DNA of 64,000 bases from Nostoc sp. B(2019) (GCF_010091925.1 NZ_WVID01000014.1:176862-240861); one strand, 5' to 3'; shown: positions 9,171 through 19,269, numbered from the stretch's first letter. The notes: generated from the sequence alone by a model not told the origin. Made by a program: numbers and translations.

Positions 9171-11879
9171 TCATGGCTCACTCAAAACGTCGTTAATCGC
9201 GTGCAATAATTCGTGGAAAGTGTAGGGCTTCTTCACAAATACACTGACGCCAGCGCCAGCAGCTTCGACAAGCTTGCTATTTGTGGCGATGCCACTAATG
9301 CCAATAATTTTTACCTGTGGGTTCATTTGTTGCAGGATGCGAATGGTAGTTAACCCATCCATTGATGGCATCATCATATCCATCAACACAATACTGATTT
9401 TATCTTTGTGCTGGGCATAGGATGAGATTGCCTCAATGCCATTACTAGCCGTTAGAGTTCTATAGTTGTAGTCTTCTAACGAGGTTTTGGTAATCTCTAG
9501 AATAGCGGCTTCATCATCTACAACTAGAATCAGTTCTCCGTTGCCGTTGGGTAATTCTAAGTTCTCTGTTTGCTGCTTTGTTCTTTCCTTGACAGCGGGC
9601 AAGTACACCTGAAATTTAGTACCTTTGCTTACCTCGCTCTCCACGTTAATAAAACCACCGTGGTTTTTGACAATACCAATTACAGTTGGCAGGCCTAGCC
9701 CTGTGCCTTTGCCGGATTCTTTAGTTGTGAAGAAGGGTTCAAAAATTCGATCCAAAATGAGTGGAGGAATACCAAATCCCGTATCGGAGATAGTTATAAC
9801 TACGTAGGAACCCACATGAGCATCCAAATTCATCTTGGCAAAGTTTTCATCAATGAATAAATTTTCGGCTGAAATATATAGAGTGCCACCTTCGGGCATC
9901 GCATCACGAGCGTTGACGCATAAGTTCATTAACACCTGATGCATTTGAGTGGGATCTGCCACAATAGTCCAGAGATTTTGTGTAGGTAGACTCTTACTAA
10001 GTTTGATAGATTTTGGAAATGTACTGTTGACAATTTGCTCAATTTCCAACAGTAGGTATTCCAATTGCAAAGTAACACCCCTGCCTTCAGAACCACGTGC
10101 AAACGTCAGAATTTGCTTAACTAAATCTGCTCCCCGTTTAGAGTTCTGTTCGAGAACTTTTAGCAGTGGCTTATACCGTGCATCAATATTCGGAAGTTTG
10201 AGCGCCAACATTTGCGCTGAGGACATAATGGGCGTCAGGATGTTATTGAGGTCGTGGGCAATGCCCGAAGCTAGTGTACCAAGGCTTTCCAGACGTTGGG
10301 CACGGAGAAATTGGGCTTCTAATTGTTTTTTCTCGGTGATGTCGGTATCAATAATGAGGATGGATTTGGGTTGCTCTGCTTCATCGCGCATTAATATCAA
10401 ACGACTGGCGACGATGACTTCCTTGCCAGATCTTGTCAGTTTACGCAACTCACCTTGCCACGAGCCATACTCAATAACAATCTTTTCCGCTTCTTCCAGT
10501 TGTGGCGAAATTTCTTGGCGAAAAAGCTTATTAACATTCTGCTTGTTTGCTTCTACTGCCGAAAAGCCATACAGCCGCTCAGCGCCTTGATTCCAGAATA
10601 AGATTTGCTGCTCTAAAGTGCAGACAATAATCGCGTCTGTGGTGATATCTAACAGAGCTGCTTGTTCGCGGATTTTTTGCTCCGCCCATCTGCGCTCAAT
10701 TGTTGTAGCCAGCACATTAGCGATCGCCTGTAAAAAGTGAATATCATCTTGGGTAAACTCTCGGCGTTTGGTTGTGTGTGCGCCTAAGACACCAAAAGGT
10801 TGTTTCTGACCTTGGATGATGACGCTAATACCGCTGACTACTCCGTGATCTTGCAGCAACGGTGGGCCACTGAACCGCGTGTCTTCTCGAAGATCGCAAA
10901 CAATTACTGGCTCACTAGAAAGTAGCGTATAGCCAGCCTGAGAGTCACTTCCTCCACCTACTATCCCATCTCCCACAAGTTCTGGCTGCCAACCGACTCC
11001 TGCTCTTAACAGTAAATTGTCGTTGTCAGGAAGCACTTCTAAAACTTTGCTATATTCTACCTCAAGGCTTTTAGTAATCAGAGCAACGGCTTCGTTCATT
11101 AATGCGTACAGGTCTGTATCGGCCAGAGCCAATTGACCTAATTTAGCTACGGCTGCTTGCTGGCGTGCCCGTGCTCTTAAACCGGATTCTATCCGCTTAC
11201 GCTCAGCAAGTTCAGTTTGTACCTGCTCATACAGTTCCGATTGCTGGATGGCAATACCCACTTGCATTGCCAATTGCTGGAGAAAATCAATTTCCCACGA
11301 TTGCCAGTGTCTAGATGTCTCACACTGGTTGGCAACTAATAATCCCCACAAATTTTCTCCTTGTAAGATGGGAACTGCCAAATTTGCCTTGACTTGAAAC
11401 TGAGCAAGTAAATCGCGGTGGCATTCGGTAAGATCTGCTGTATAAATATCTGCTACAGCTTGGAAGCATCCCTGTTTGTAATCCTCACCGCAAGTTTCTC
11501 TGAAATAAGTGTCTTGGACTTGGGCATTCAGGACAGAGATCCAACCCTCGGCGACTGACTCCACTACCACAGCCCCACTGTAATCTGGCTCAAAGCGATA
11601 AAGAAATACTCGATCTGCCTGTAGCAACTGGCGTACTTCAGCTACAGTCGTGTTTAGAACCTTGTTTAAATTCAAACTTTGGCGGATACGTTGAGCAATT
11701 GTCATCACCAATCGTTGTAGCTCGATTTGCTGTTGTAGTGATGTCTCTACACGCTGGCGATCGCTAATTTCCTGTTGCAAAAGTGTGTTTGTCTGGGAAA
11801 GCTCAGCAGTACGTTCCTCAGTGCTTATTTCTAAATCTTCCTGAGCTTGGTGTAGCACCTTGTTGTTCATGTGTGACAT
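9171..11879 (-). CDS. Hybrid histidine kinase: GAF-GAF-PAS-HisKA-HATPase-REC, first GAF bilin-like
   Basis: A 902-residue cytoplasmic sensor without membrane spans. Order of parts: coiled coil 1-60, GAF about 65-215, GAF about 245-395, PAS about 405-520 (NQGAERLYGF), HisKA with the phosphorylated His in LASGIAHDLNNILTPI, HATPase (NLCVNARDAM, DTGFGIPP, GTGLGLPTV), and a C-terminal receiver (VVDDEAAILEI, LMDMMMPSMDG, KKPYTF). The first GAF has the block DIYTADLTECHRDLLAQFQV with Cys153-His154, the Cys-His pair that carries the bilin in many cyanobacteriochromes; no DXCF motif is seen upstream. The signal is otherwise unknown. It is monocistronic. The N-terminal ATG at 11879 is followed by MSHMNNK; a second Met lies three codons later. 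Confidence 0.92.
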   Translation of the reverse strand: MSHMNNKVLHQAQEDLEISTEERTAELSQTNTLLQQEISDRQRVETSLQQQIELQRLVMTIAQRIRQSLNLNKVLNTTVAEVRQLLQADRVFLYRFEPDYSGAVVVESVAEGWISVLNAQVQDTYFRETCGEDYKQGCFQAVADIYTADLTECHRDLLAQFQVKANLAVPILQGENLWGLLVANQCETSRHWQSWEIDFLQQLAMQVGIAIQQSELYEQVQTELAERKRIESGLRARARQQAAVAKLGQLALADTDLYALMNEAVALITKSLEVEYSKVLEVLPDNDNLLLRAGVGWQPELVGDGIVGGGSDSQAGYTLLSSEPVIVCDLREDTRFSGPPLLQDHGVVSGISVIIQGQKQPFGVLGAHTTKRREFTQDDIHFLQAIANVLATTIERRWAEQKIREQAALLDITTDAIIVCTLEQQILFWNQGAERLYGFSAVEANKQNVNKLFRQEISPQLEEAEKIVIEYGSWQGELRKLTRSGKEVIVASRLILMRDEAEQPKSILIIDTDITEKKQLEAQFLRAQRLESLGTLASGIAHDLNNILTPIMSSAQMLALKLPNIDARYKPLLKVLEQNSKRGADLVKQILTFARGSEGRGVTLQLEYLLLEIEQIVNSTFPKSIKLSKSLPTQNLWTIVADPTQMHQVLMNLCVNARDAMPEGGTLYISAENLFIDENFAKMNLDAHVGSYVVITISDTGFGIPPLILDRIFEPFFTTKESGKGTGLGLPTVIGIVKNHGGFINVESEVSKGTKFQVYLPAVKERTKQQTENLELPNGNGELILVVDDEAAILEITKTSLEDYNYRTLTASNGIEAISSYAQHKDKISIVLMDMMMPSMDGLTTIRILQQMNPQVKIIGISGIATNSKLVEAAGAGVSVFVKKPYTFHELLHAINDVLSEP

Positions 11880-12399
11880 GCCTGACCTAATCTATTAGGT
11901 TATTAATATTTCGTGGCAACTATTTGCGCCTACGGTCTATTGCCCATAGCCTACATTTTGTCAGAGTACACACACTTTAAATCATCCTTTCCACAGATTA
12001 TCTAATCAAAACTCAAATGTTTCTCAAAGCGTCTTAAATACAATCATCGCAAAGATTTCATCTTCTTGATCATCTCTAGAGGGTGATAATAAAAACATTT
12101 GGTTCAAACAAGCTTGTTTATGGACTATTTATTGATAATAGTGTCAATGATCCCGATGGTAACACCCTAGGAGCTTCTTTTCTCTCTCTAGAGAGAGAAA
12201 AATATTGTACCCACCCTGAACTTTAGATATAGTCATAGATTAGACGATGCTTCATGGTAAGTCCTGTGCGTCAAGGTTTCAAGATATTTTCTTAAAAGTG
12301 GCGAGAAACCTCACCCACAAGGGAGCAAGGAGGAAAGCCGCCCCACTGCTTGGGGAATATGGCAGAGGGCGTTGGTAATTCTTCTGTGTCCCCATGTCC
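11880..12399. other. Intergenic region, no gene seen
   Basis: About 520 bases before the terminator hairpin at 12400-12434. No credible coding frame. The only structure noted is a 24-bp palindrome at 12178-12201. Confidence 0.55.
12178..12201. repeat. 24-bp perfect palindrome without loop
   Basis: The sequence TTTTCTCTCTCT followed directly by its reverse complement AGAGAGAGAAAA, centred on CTAG. It could be a dimeric protein site or a cruciform-forming repeat. It lies between the kinase promoter region and the alpha/beta hydrolase terminator. Confidence 0.55.
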
Positions 12400-12434
12400 A
12401 AAAACTCCATGCCGCAAGTGGCATGGAGTTTTTT
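12400..12434 (-). terminator. Strong Rho-independent terminator of the alpha/beta hydrolase gene
   Basis: A 14-bp perfect stem, AAAACTCCATGCC/GGCATGGAGTTTT, around a six-base loop, with T-runs on both sides. It lies about 65 nt downstream of the hydrolase stop on the minus strand and could work in both directions. Confidence 0.8.
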
Positions 12435-12497
12435 ACAGGTGGGTAAGTGGTTTGTATCAGGAATTTCGTGAAATGGTACAATTGTTGAGGTGAGTTC

Positions 12498-14150
12498 TTA
12501 TTCTTTGCCAACAAATTCTTTCACCACTGCCATGTCATCAGGGGGAATCTGCGTAATTAAGCGAAATGGGAATGCCGCAGTTGAAGCAAACTGGGCATAA
12601 TCTGGTGTGAGAAAAATAGCGTAGTTTTTAGCTTCTGGAGTCATCTGTGCAGCAAACGCCAAAGCTATAGCTTGTAAGAATTTGCGAACGTCATTTGCTT
12701 GTTCACCTACGATTTCGCCACCACTAAAAGGTGTATTTGGTTGTCCTGCCTGATCCAAAGTAGTACTGGGGTCTTTCACACTCAGATGAGTACCCCCAAG
12801 TATACCAACCAGCCATTTAGGTGATGGGATTTTATCAAATGCCACAATTTGCTCAGTTAAGGCTGGGGTGCTTTTATCTGCGGAACTTGCCAAGACTAAA
12901 GTGGGGATTTGTATCTTATTTAAACCTGTTTCGCCAAACATTAGAGAAGTTGTGGGACTTAGAGCGATCGCTTGTTTGATCCGAGTATCCCGCAGTTGAT
13001 AGCTGTCTTCTGGCAATTCTTGAGCGACGCACTGAATGGTTTCCCCAAAACTCAAAATAGACAAGTTATCCTTGCAACGTTGTTTGAGACGTTTTAGTTG
13101 TAACTCGGCTCCAGCAATTGCTAAGGCTGTACCACCACCAAAAGAATAACCGATGACCATCGCGTTATTGGTTGCGAGTTTTCCTTGCAGTGGGTTATTA
13201 GCTGTTTGGTTGAGTTTTTCGAGTTCATCGAGGACAAAACTAATATCTTTTGGGCGATCTAAAAACTCTTGAGGCTGCAAAAACCTTGTCTTACCTTTGA
13301 TTGCTAAGTCGGTACTTGTCCCATTACTACCAGGATGTTCTAAAGCTGCAAACACATAACCGTGAGATGCTAAATGTTGCGCGAGGTAGTGCAAGTCTGT
13401 ACGGTTTGACCCCATACCGTGAGAGTAGACAATTACGGGTTTGTTGAGAGTTGCAGCAGTTGACCAGTAAATATCAACGGGAATTTGGCGTTGGCGCTTT
13501 TGGTCATTTAGATTTAATTTGAGTATTTGGACTTGAGCGGTTCCTGGTTGAGTGGGGTCAAAAGGGAAGGAAATCTGCGGTTGTCTGGGGTCAAGTTGGG
13601 GAGCAATTGTCAGCATAAACTGCTGGGTGCGCCAAAAAGCCGTATTCAAACTCCCTGAAACCATGAAAGCCTGTGGTAAATTAATTTCCAGGCGTTGACT
13701 GGGATAGGCGGCGATAAAACTGAGTACGGAAAGACCTTGAGGTGCAGTAGATCCTAATACTAATCCGGCTCTTAGTGCTTGTACGCCGGCTTTGTCCTTT
13801 CGGACTATGGCTGTGGATATGTCGTTGAGAATCGTTGTGCCAATCTGAGTATTGAGTAATCTATTAATGGTGACAACATTTATTGGTACTCCCATCCTCA
13901 ATGCTCCCAAGAAAAAACGGCGTTGTTCTTGCGATAATCTCTGGGTGAAAAGTTCTAAACCTGGAGGAAATTTTCCAGTTTCCGCCGCTTTTCTCAATTC
14001 GGCCAGGGAGATGGATTCTGCAAACAGACCAAAACGTACCACAACCGTGTCAGCCGCTTGTGCAGAGGTATTTGCCCCAAAAAACTGTGTGAGAGCTACG
14101 GTAAAAAAGAAACTTACAATTATTTTTAGACTTCTCCAACTTCTTCCCAT
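12498..14150 (-). CDS. Exported alpha/beta hydrolase with DUF1400 N-terminal domain
   Basis: A 550-residue protein with a signal peptide (cleavage near ANTSAQAA), a DUF1400 domain at about 35-160 (VRFGLFAESISLAELRKAAE) and an alpha/beta hydrolase at about 225-530. The oxyanion region VIVYSHGMGSNRTDL and the nucleophile elbow GYSFGGGTAL (Ser) are clear; GGTHLS near the C-terminus supplies the likely catalytic His. Relatives are annotated as platelet-activating-factor-acetylhydrolase-like lipases, but the substrate is unknown. This two-domain form is typical of cyanobacteria. It is monocistronic and followed by a strong terminator. Confidence 0.88.
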   Translation of the reverse strand: MGRSWRSLKIIVSFFFTVALTQFFGANTSAQAADTVVVRFGLFAESISLAELRKAAETGKFPPGLELFTQRLSQEQRRFFLGALRMGVPINVVTINRLLNTQIGTTILNDISTAIVRKDKAGVQALRAGLVLGSTAPQGLSVLSFIAAYPSQRLEINLPQAFMVSGSLNTAFWRTQQFMLTIAPQLDPRQPQISFPFDPTQPGTAQVQILKLNLNDQKRQRQIPVDIYWSTAATLNKPVIVYSHGMGSNRTDLHYLAQHLASHGYVFAALEHPGSNGTSTDLAIKGKTRFLQPQEFLDRPKDISFVLDELEKLNQTANNPLQGKLATNNAMVIGYSFGGGTALAIAGAELQLKRLKQRCKDNLSILSFGETIQCVAQELPEDSYQLRDTRIKQAIALSPTTSLMFGETGLNKIQIPTLVLASSADKSTPALTEQIVAFDKIPSPKWLVGILGGTHLSVKDPSTTLDQAGQPNTPFSGGEIVGEQANDVRKFLQAIALAFAAQMTPEAKNYAIFLTPDYAQFASTAAFPFRLITQIPPDDMAVVKEFVGKE

Positions 14151-14746
14151 AAATAGCTATAGTAATTGTTACTTACGGGAATATAGCGGATATTTGTGTA
14201 TTTGACTACCCTGACTATGGAAATAGAATAACTGCGTATGCGATCGCACTTTCTACAATTTCAGGATGATTGGGGATACCCTACTTTCTAACTTTTACGC
14301 AAAAATCTATAAATTTTGATGATCTGTGGCTGGCTGGAACGGTGCAGTGTAGCATGGCTGGAGGGCCGTTCGTTTTTTTTATATAGGCTGCGATCGCCCC
14401 TAGCACCTCCTCTCAGATACAGGGCTTAGTGAGATAGTCATCTGCTCCTAGTTCCATACCTTTACGTATATCAGATAGGGATTGAGGAGCTAGTCGCGTG
14501 CGGAAGCGTCCTCCATTGAGCGAACTGGCGTGACTGGGGACTGTCCAAGAGCTATTTTCATTCCTTCGTTGTGCTCGCGTAGCGTGTGCTTTGCGCTCAC
14601 TCTGTTCATAGTGTCTTTTGCATAAATGCTTATCTTTGCCCTGTGGAACTTTTTATAGTGAGAGCTTATACTATATATTTTTAATGCTTTGCTGCACTAC
14701 AGTTCACTAAATTAAACCAGCCACATCAACATTTTTTCTTGGTTTT
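14151..14746. other. Intergenic region with a response-regulator fossil
   Basis: About 600 bases between two divergent genes. Apart from the receiver-domain relic at 14413-14495 and a palindromic Nostoc-type repeat near 14572-14600 (GCTCGCGTAGCGTG), no gene was seen. Confidence 0.55.
14413..14495 (-). pseudogene. Receiver-domain (response regulator) relic
   Basis: On the minus strand this piece reads LAPQSLSDIRKGMELGADDY then LTKPCI and a stop at 14413-14415. The ELGADDYLTKP string is the alpha4-beta5 end of a CheY-like receiver, with the conserved Lys. Nothing upstream in frame continues the domain, so it is a 3' fragment of a lost response regulator gene. Confidence 0.65.
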
Positions 14747-15196
14747 ATGCGTCGCCAACTTACTTTTATTTTAATTTTGCTGCTCTCACTCAGCATTATT
14801 ATACTGTGGTGGCCTATAAATGATTCTGATTGTAACTCTGAGGCTTTTCTATCATCAAAAACTAAAAAATTCCAAGTACAAGCCACTAAGGTTGTTGTTC
14901 AACCTTGGCATGGAAAACATCAAGTATATGGTATTTTTATAGTTCCTAATGAATACAAACAAACTCCATTTTTTGTATTAACAGTTAAAGGTGCTGGCAA
15001 CCACTGTTCAAGACCATTTGGCTACAGCCAGAACTTTGATGATGTTTCTGCTAAGCCGGGAACGCATCTAGTGAGGGACTTTGTGAGAACTCGAACTGCT
15101 TTGCGGCTCATTCTCCAAGGTTTGTACTTTCAACTCAATGATAAACAAAACTGGACTTTAACCTTTCCTCAAAAGGCTGGTCAAAATAATTCGTAA
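14747..15196 (+). CDS. Uncharacterised signal-anchored protein (149 aa)
   Basis: An N-terminal hydrophobic segment (residues 6-22, TFILILLLSLSIIILWW) serves as an anchor or signal, followed by a soluble domain with VVVQPWHGKHQVYGIFIVP and VKGAGNHCSRPFGYSQNFDD. Three cysteines are present. The last five residues (GQNNS) are read from the start of the AATTCGTAATT-type repeat at 15181, so the repeat has supplied the C-terminus. I do not recognise the family. Confidence 0.65.
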   Translation: MRRQLTFILILLLSLSIIILWWPINDSDCNSEAFLSSKTKKFQVQATKVVVQPWHGKHQVYGIFIVPNEYKQTPFFVLTVKGAGNHCSRPFGYSQNFDDVSAKPGTHLVRDFVRTRTALRLILQGLYFQLNDKQNWTLTFPQKAGQNNS

Positions 15197-15335
15197 TTGA
15201 TAATTGGCTTGCTTCCACTACATACCCCTACGTGGAAGCAAGCCACGCAAAGCTGAGCGTCTCGCAGACAAAATAGTAACTCGTAATTTAATTTCCTAAT
15301 TACAAATTACGAATTACTAATTACTAATTATTTTG
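15181..15335. repeat. Repeat with AATTACGAATTA-type inverted ends, copy A
   Basis: The left end GTCAAAATAATTCGTAATT and right end AATTACTAATTATTTTGTC are near inverted complements, with a GC-richer middle containing TTGCTTCCAC and GTGGAAGCAA as an inner hairpin. A related copy with the same left end lies at 24176-24297. It carries no gene. The right end abuts the M28 peptidase stop. Confidence 0.65.
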
Positions 15336-16397
15336 TCAAGTTGATGGTTGAGTTTGCAAAACTTTATTCTGTTCTAGCAATGTAGTACTAGCATTTACCA
15401 CAATCTGGGCTGCTCCCCTAAAAAACGATCGCTCTATGGTAGCTGGGATATCACTAGGTTGATGATAGTGAGGAGTACGGAGATTTGCAGTATCAGTTAC
15501 CAGTACTGCACCCACTCCTTGATACCAAAACGGCGCATGATCACTGCGTAAAGTATCAGGTGCTAGCAAACCTTTAAGAGGAATCGGCAATGTCAAGACT
15601 GGTAAAATATTTGAATCCTCCTTATTTAAAGCTATTGGAGGGTTCATTTGTGAGTTTTGAAAGGCATTCAGCAAAGGCAAATGTTCGGTATCACCAACTA
15701 CTACTAAAAAGTCGCCCTTGTCGCTAGGTGGAGTAACAGGTAATCCAACAGGATACTGCTGACATCCAGGAGTGTAGCAAGCATATCCCACCATATCCAT
15801 AACAATTACCCCACGCAGGTTTTGCAAGCGTGTCGCTTTGCTCACAAAAGCCTTGCTACCTAAGAGTCCCGCCTCTTCTTTGTCGAAAAAAGCTAACTGC
15901 AAAGTCCGTGGCGTTGGACGTGAACCGAAAAGTCGGGCAACTTCTAACACCACAGCCACACCGCTGGCGTTATCATCAGCACCAGGGGATAAAGCAACAG
16001 TATCGTAATGCGCTGCTACAAGAATTGCTCCAGCTGCTTCGTTTGTTCCTAAGCGTTCGGCAAAGATGTTAACACCTTCAGAGAAGTTTTCTAGCTTGGG
16101 TTTCCAGCCTAATTTTCTCAGTTCAGTTGTAATATAAGTGCGAGTACGCGATCGCTCTGCTGTCGTATAACGCTGAAAATTTAACTTTTCGATGTGAGCT
16201 ACTAATTGATTAGCAGACACTTGCGGGGCAATCTTCACTTTCTGTAACTCTGGCTGTGGTTGGGGTGTTTCTACTGGAATGCTCTCAACAATTTCTGGCG
16301 AGGGATGCTGAAACAACCCGTTGAGTGCATTACCCCTACTACCCACTACTGCAACTGCCATCAGTACCAACAGCATCAGCCAAATCCATTTTTTCAT
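15336..16397 (-). CDS. M28-family zinc metallopeptidase, membrane-anchored
   Basis: A 353-residue aminopeptidase-like protein with an N-terminal hydrophobic anchor (MKKWIWLMLLVLMAVAVVG). All M28 metal-ligand blocks are present: AAHYDTV (His), GADDNASG (bridging Asp), DKEEAGLLGS (general base and ligand Glu), VMDMVGY (Asp) and PHYHQPSD (His). It should release N-terminal residues from peptides in the periplasm; the substrate is unknown. The N-terminal 60 residues are a Pro/Gln-rich linker. It is monocistronic. Confidence 0.9.
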   Translation of the reverse strand: MKKWIWLMLLVLMAVAVVGSRGNALNGLFQHPSPEIVESIPVETPQPQPELQKVKIAPQVSANQLVAHIEKLNFQRYTTAERSRTRTYITTELRKLGWKPKLENFSEGVNIFAERLGTNEAAGAILVAAHYDTVALSPGADDNASGVAVVLEVARLFGSRPTPRTLQLAFFDKEEAGLLGSKAFVSKATRLQNLRGVIVMDMVGYACYTPGCQQYPVGLPVTPPSDKGDFLVVVGDTEHLPLLNAFQNSQMNPPIALNKEDSNILPVLTLPIPLKGLLAPDTLRSDHAPFWYQGVGAVLVTDTANLRTPHYHQPSDIPATIERSFFRGAAQIVVNASTTLLEQNKVLQTQPST

Positions 16398-16557
16398 ATA
16401 AATTTATCTCTGTCCCAGACTTAGGCTAACGTAAACACCAAGTTTGACGGTTTGTCTTTTGACAAAGTTAAAAACTTGGCTTAAAGTTCCGCATGAAATC
16501 AATATCAAAGAACCTGCGACCAGTAATCTCAGACATCAGGGTAAATAAATAGGTAAT

Positions 16558-17739
16558 ATGCTAGATTTGTCGCTGATCACGATCCTGGGGTTCCTGGGCA
16601 GTTTCGGACATTGCTTTGGGATGTGTGGCCCCTTAACGGTGGCGTTTTCTCTTTCTCATCAGCAGAAAACGCCCAATTGGCGACAGCAATTAAAATTTCA
16701 CACCCTGCTAAACCTAGGGCGGATGTTGAGCTATGCTCTAGTCGGTGCTGGCATTGGGGCGTTGGGTTCGGTATTAGTGGAAGGTGGACAGCTAGCGGGT
16801 GTTGGCAGCGATTTACGCCGTTGGATGGCAATTATCACCGGTGTAATGCTGATTTGGTTTGGGTTAGGACAAGTTAAGCCTGAGTTATTACCACGTATTC
16901 CCGTGTTACATCCGTTATTGCAGGGCAGTTTACACAATCGTCTGAGTGCGGGAATGGTCAAGCTTTCCTCAAAAACTAGATGGTGGACGCCAGCAATTTT
17001 GGGGATGACTTGGGGTTTGATGCCCTGTGGTTTTCTGTATGCTGCCCAGATTAAAGCTGCTGAAACTGGTAATTGGTGGATGGGTGCGGCAACTATGCTG
17101 GCTTTTGGCTTGGGAACCTTGCCCACTATGCTCGGTGTAGGCGTCTCTACATCATTGGTAAATAAAGACAGGCGTAGTCAATTATTTCGGTTAGGCGGCT
17201 GGGTTACTATCACCATTGGCGCAATCACTTTGCTGCGGACTGGTGACACAATGGTAGACTACACCGGACACGCTGCATTGATTTGCTTAATAATGGCGCT
17301 AATCGCTCGTCCCATCAGTAAGTTGTGGGCGTCGCCTCTGCGTTACCGTCGCGCTCTGGGAGTAGGAGCTTTTGTGCTTTCTGTGGTTCACACCGCCCAC
17401 ATGCTGGAACACTCATTGCAGTGGAATTTTGCTGCCTTCTTTTTCTTGCCGCCAGAGTTTCAGTGGGGCATGGCTGCGGGTGCTGTAGCATTGATATTAA
17501 TGACCCCCGCTGCTTTCACAAGTGTGGACTCGTTGCAGAAATCTTTGGGCAAGCGTTGGCGACAGATTCATCTATTGGGTGTGCCAGCTTTGCTCTTGAG
17601 TACCATTCATGCTGTACTAATTGGTTCCCATTACTTGGGTTCCTTACAATCAAATTGGGGGAATAAATTAGCGGCAATACTGATGGTAATTGTCACCCTC
17701 GGTGTGTTGCTAGTGCGTAGGGCAAAGCCCTTGTCGTAG
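16558..17739 (+). CDS. TauE/SafE (UreH-like) membrane protein fused to a ferric-reductase-like domain
   Basis: A 393-residue integral membrane protein. The first part (about 1-225) is a DsbD/UreH-like module with the cysteine block GSFGHCFGMCGPLTVAFSL and a second conserved block WGLMPCGFLYAA. The second part (about 250-390) resembles the YedZ/MsrQ or ferric-reductase transmembrane domain: RRALGVGAFVLSVVHTAHML and IHLLGVPALLLSTIHAVLIG, with histidines spaced as b-heme ligands. The likely role is electron or metal transfer across a membrane, which is inference. It is followed after 43 nt by a predicted exported protein, so they probably form an operon. The last residues RRAKPLS are read from a GCGTAGGGCAAAGCCC-type repeat. 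Confidence 0.82.
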   Translation: MLDLSLITILGFLGSFGHCFGMCGPLTVAFSLSHQQKTPNWRQQLKFHTLLNLGRMLSYALVGAGIGALGSVLVEGGQLAGVGSDLRRWMAIITGVMLIWFGLGQVKPELLPRIPVLHPLLQGSLHNRLSAGMVKLSSKTRWWTPAILGMTWGLMPCGFLYAAQIKAAETGNWWMGAATMLAFGLGTLPTMLGVGVSTSLVNKDRRSQLFRLGGWVTITIGAITLLRTGDTMVDYTGHAALICLIMALIARPISKLWASPLRYRRALGVGAFVLSVVHTAHMLEHSLQWNFAAFFFLPPEFQWGMAAGAVALILMTPAAFTSVDSLQKSLGKRWRQIHLLGVPALLLSTIHAVLIGSHYLGSLQSNWGNKLAAILMVIVTLGVLLVRRAKPLS

Positions 17740-17782
17740 GTATCGCGCTTGTTTTGGTCAAAATTAACTCTAGAAAAGTTTT

Positions 17783-18457
17783 ATGTCCCCCCAAAATCCC
17801 GCTGAACCATACTTTCCTAACTCAACTAGGGAATATCTAACGAGTCAAAAGCAAAGGCGCAACCAAGGAACCATCAAGTATTTATTATTGCTGACTTGCT
17901 TAGTTATACCAGTAGCTAATGTTTATCCCGCCTCTGCCCATAGTGTGAAAATAGCAGGAGATGTCGGTGGCACTCTCCACATTGAACCAAATGATAATCC
18001 CCGTGCTGGGGAACCCACACAAGCCTGGTTCGCGCTTACTCGCAAAGGCGGAAGGGTAATTCCTCTAGCACAGTGTAATTGCCGACTAGCTGTTTATGCC
18101 CAACCCTATGCACCAGGAGAGCCGCCACTACTGGAACCATCCTTAAACCCTGTTGCGGCTGAGCGGTATCAAGGCATACCAGGTGCAGAAGTTGTCTTCC
18201 CAAAGCCAGGGATTTATCAGCTGCAACTGAATGGTAAACCAACCTCTGGGGAAACTTTCAGACCGTTTAATTTGAAATTTGAAGTTACCGTAGCAGCTGG
18301 AACTTCTAATAATCCACAAGATTTGCAAGATGTCAATAGCGGTGTGGCACAGGGTGAATCTAGACAGTTACCACTTTTGGCGATCGCTCTGCCAATTTTG
18401 GGATTCGTCGGCATCTTATTTGTCGTACTGCAAAGTATGAGAGGGCGTAGGGAGTAG
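17783..18457 (+). CDS. Exported, membrane-anchored protein, partner of the TauE/SafE fusion
   Basis: A 224-residue protein with an N-terminal hydrophobic signal (about residues 30-50, ending ASAH), an extracytoplasmic domain at about 52-175 starting VKIAGDVGGTLHIEPNDNP, and a C-terminal membrane helix (LLAIALPILGFVGILFVVL) with a basic tail. A CNC pair (LAQCNCRLAVYAQP) could bind metal or be redox-active. The domain looks like a beta-sandwich of the type seen in copper-handling proteins, but I cannot name the family. The gene order with the TauE/SafE fusion suggests a shared metal or redox function. Confidence 0.7.
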   Translation: MSPQNPAEPYFPNSTREYLTSQKQRRNQGTIKYLLLLTCLVIPVANVYPASAHSVKIAGDVGGTLHIEPNDNPRAGEPTQAWFALTRKGGRVIPLAQCNCRLAVYAQPYAPGEPPLLEPSLNPVAAERYQGIPGAEVVFPKPGIYQLQLNGKPTSGETFRPFNLKFEVTVAAGTSNNPQDLQDVNSGVAQGESRQLPLLAIALPILGFVGILFVVLQSMRGRRE

Positions 18458-18650
18458 GGAAGACAAGGTAGTAGCAGGCAAAGAAGTTTAATCATACTTC
18501 CCCAACAGTTATTAGCTGCTATATTTCAGTGGGATAGGGGTTATTTAAGATTATTTAGGTCATATAAATATTCAGAACACTGTCATTTATACAATAGCCC
18601 TAATAAATTTGACCACGAACTTATTGATTAACAACTACCGAAGAATTTGA

Positions 18651-19246
<596 letters not shown>

Positions 19247-19269
19247 GTAGAACAGGGTAAAGAATTAAA

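Noticed and set aside
9949..10590. 213-codon plus-strand frame inside the hybrid kinase
   Set aside because: It lies opposite the HisKA and PAS domains, which are certain; the Ser/Arg-rich product has no recognisable domain.
12311..12514. 67-codon minus-strand frame after the alpha/beta hydrolase
   Set aside because: It overlaps the terminator hairpin and the hydrolase stop, with no coding character.
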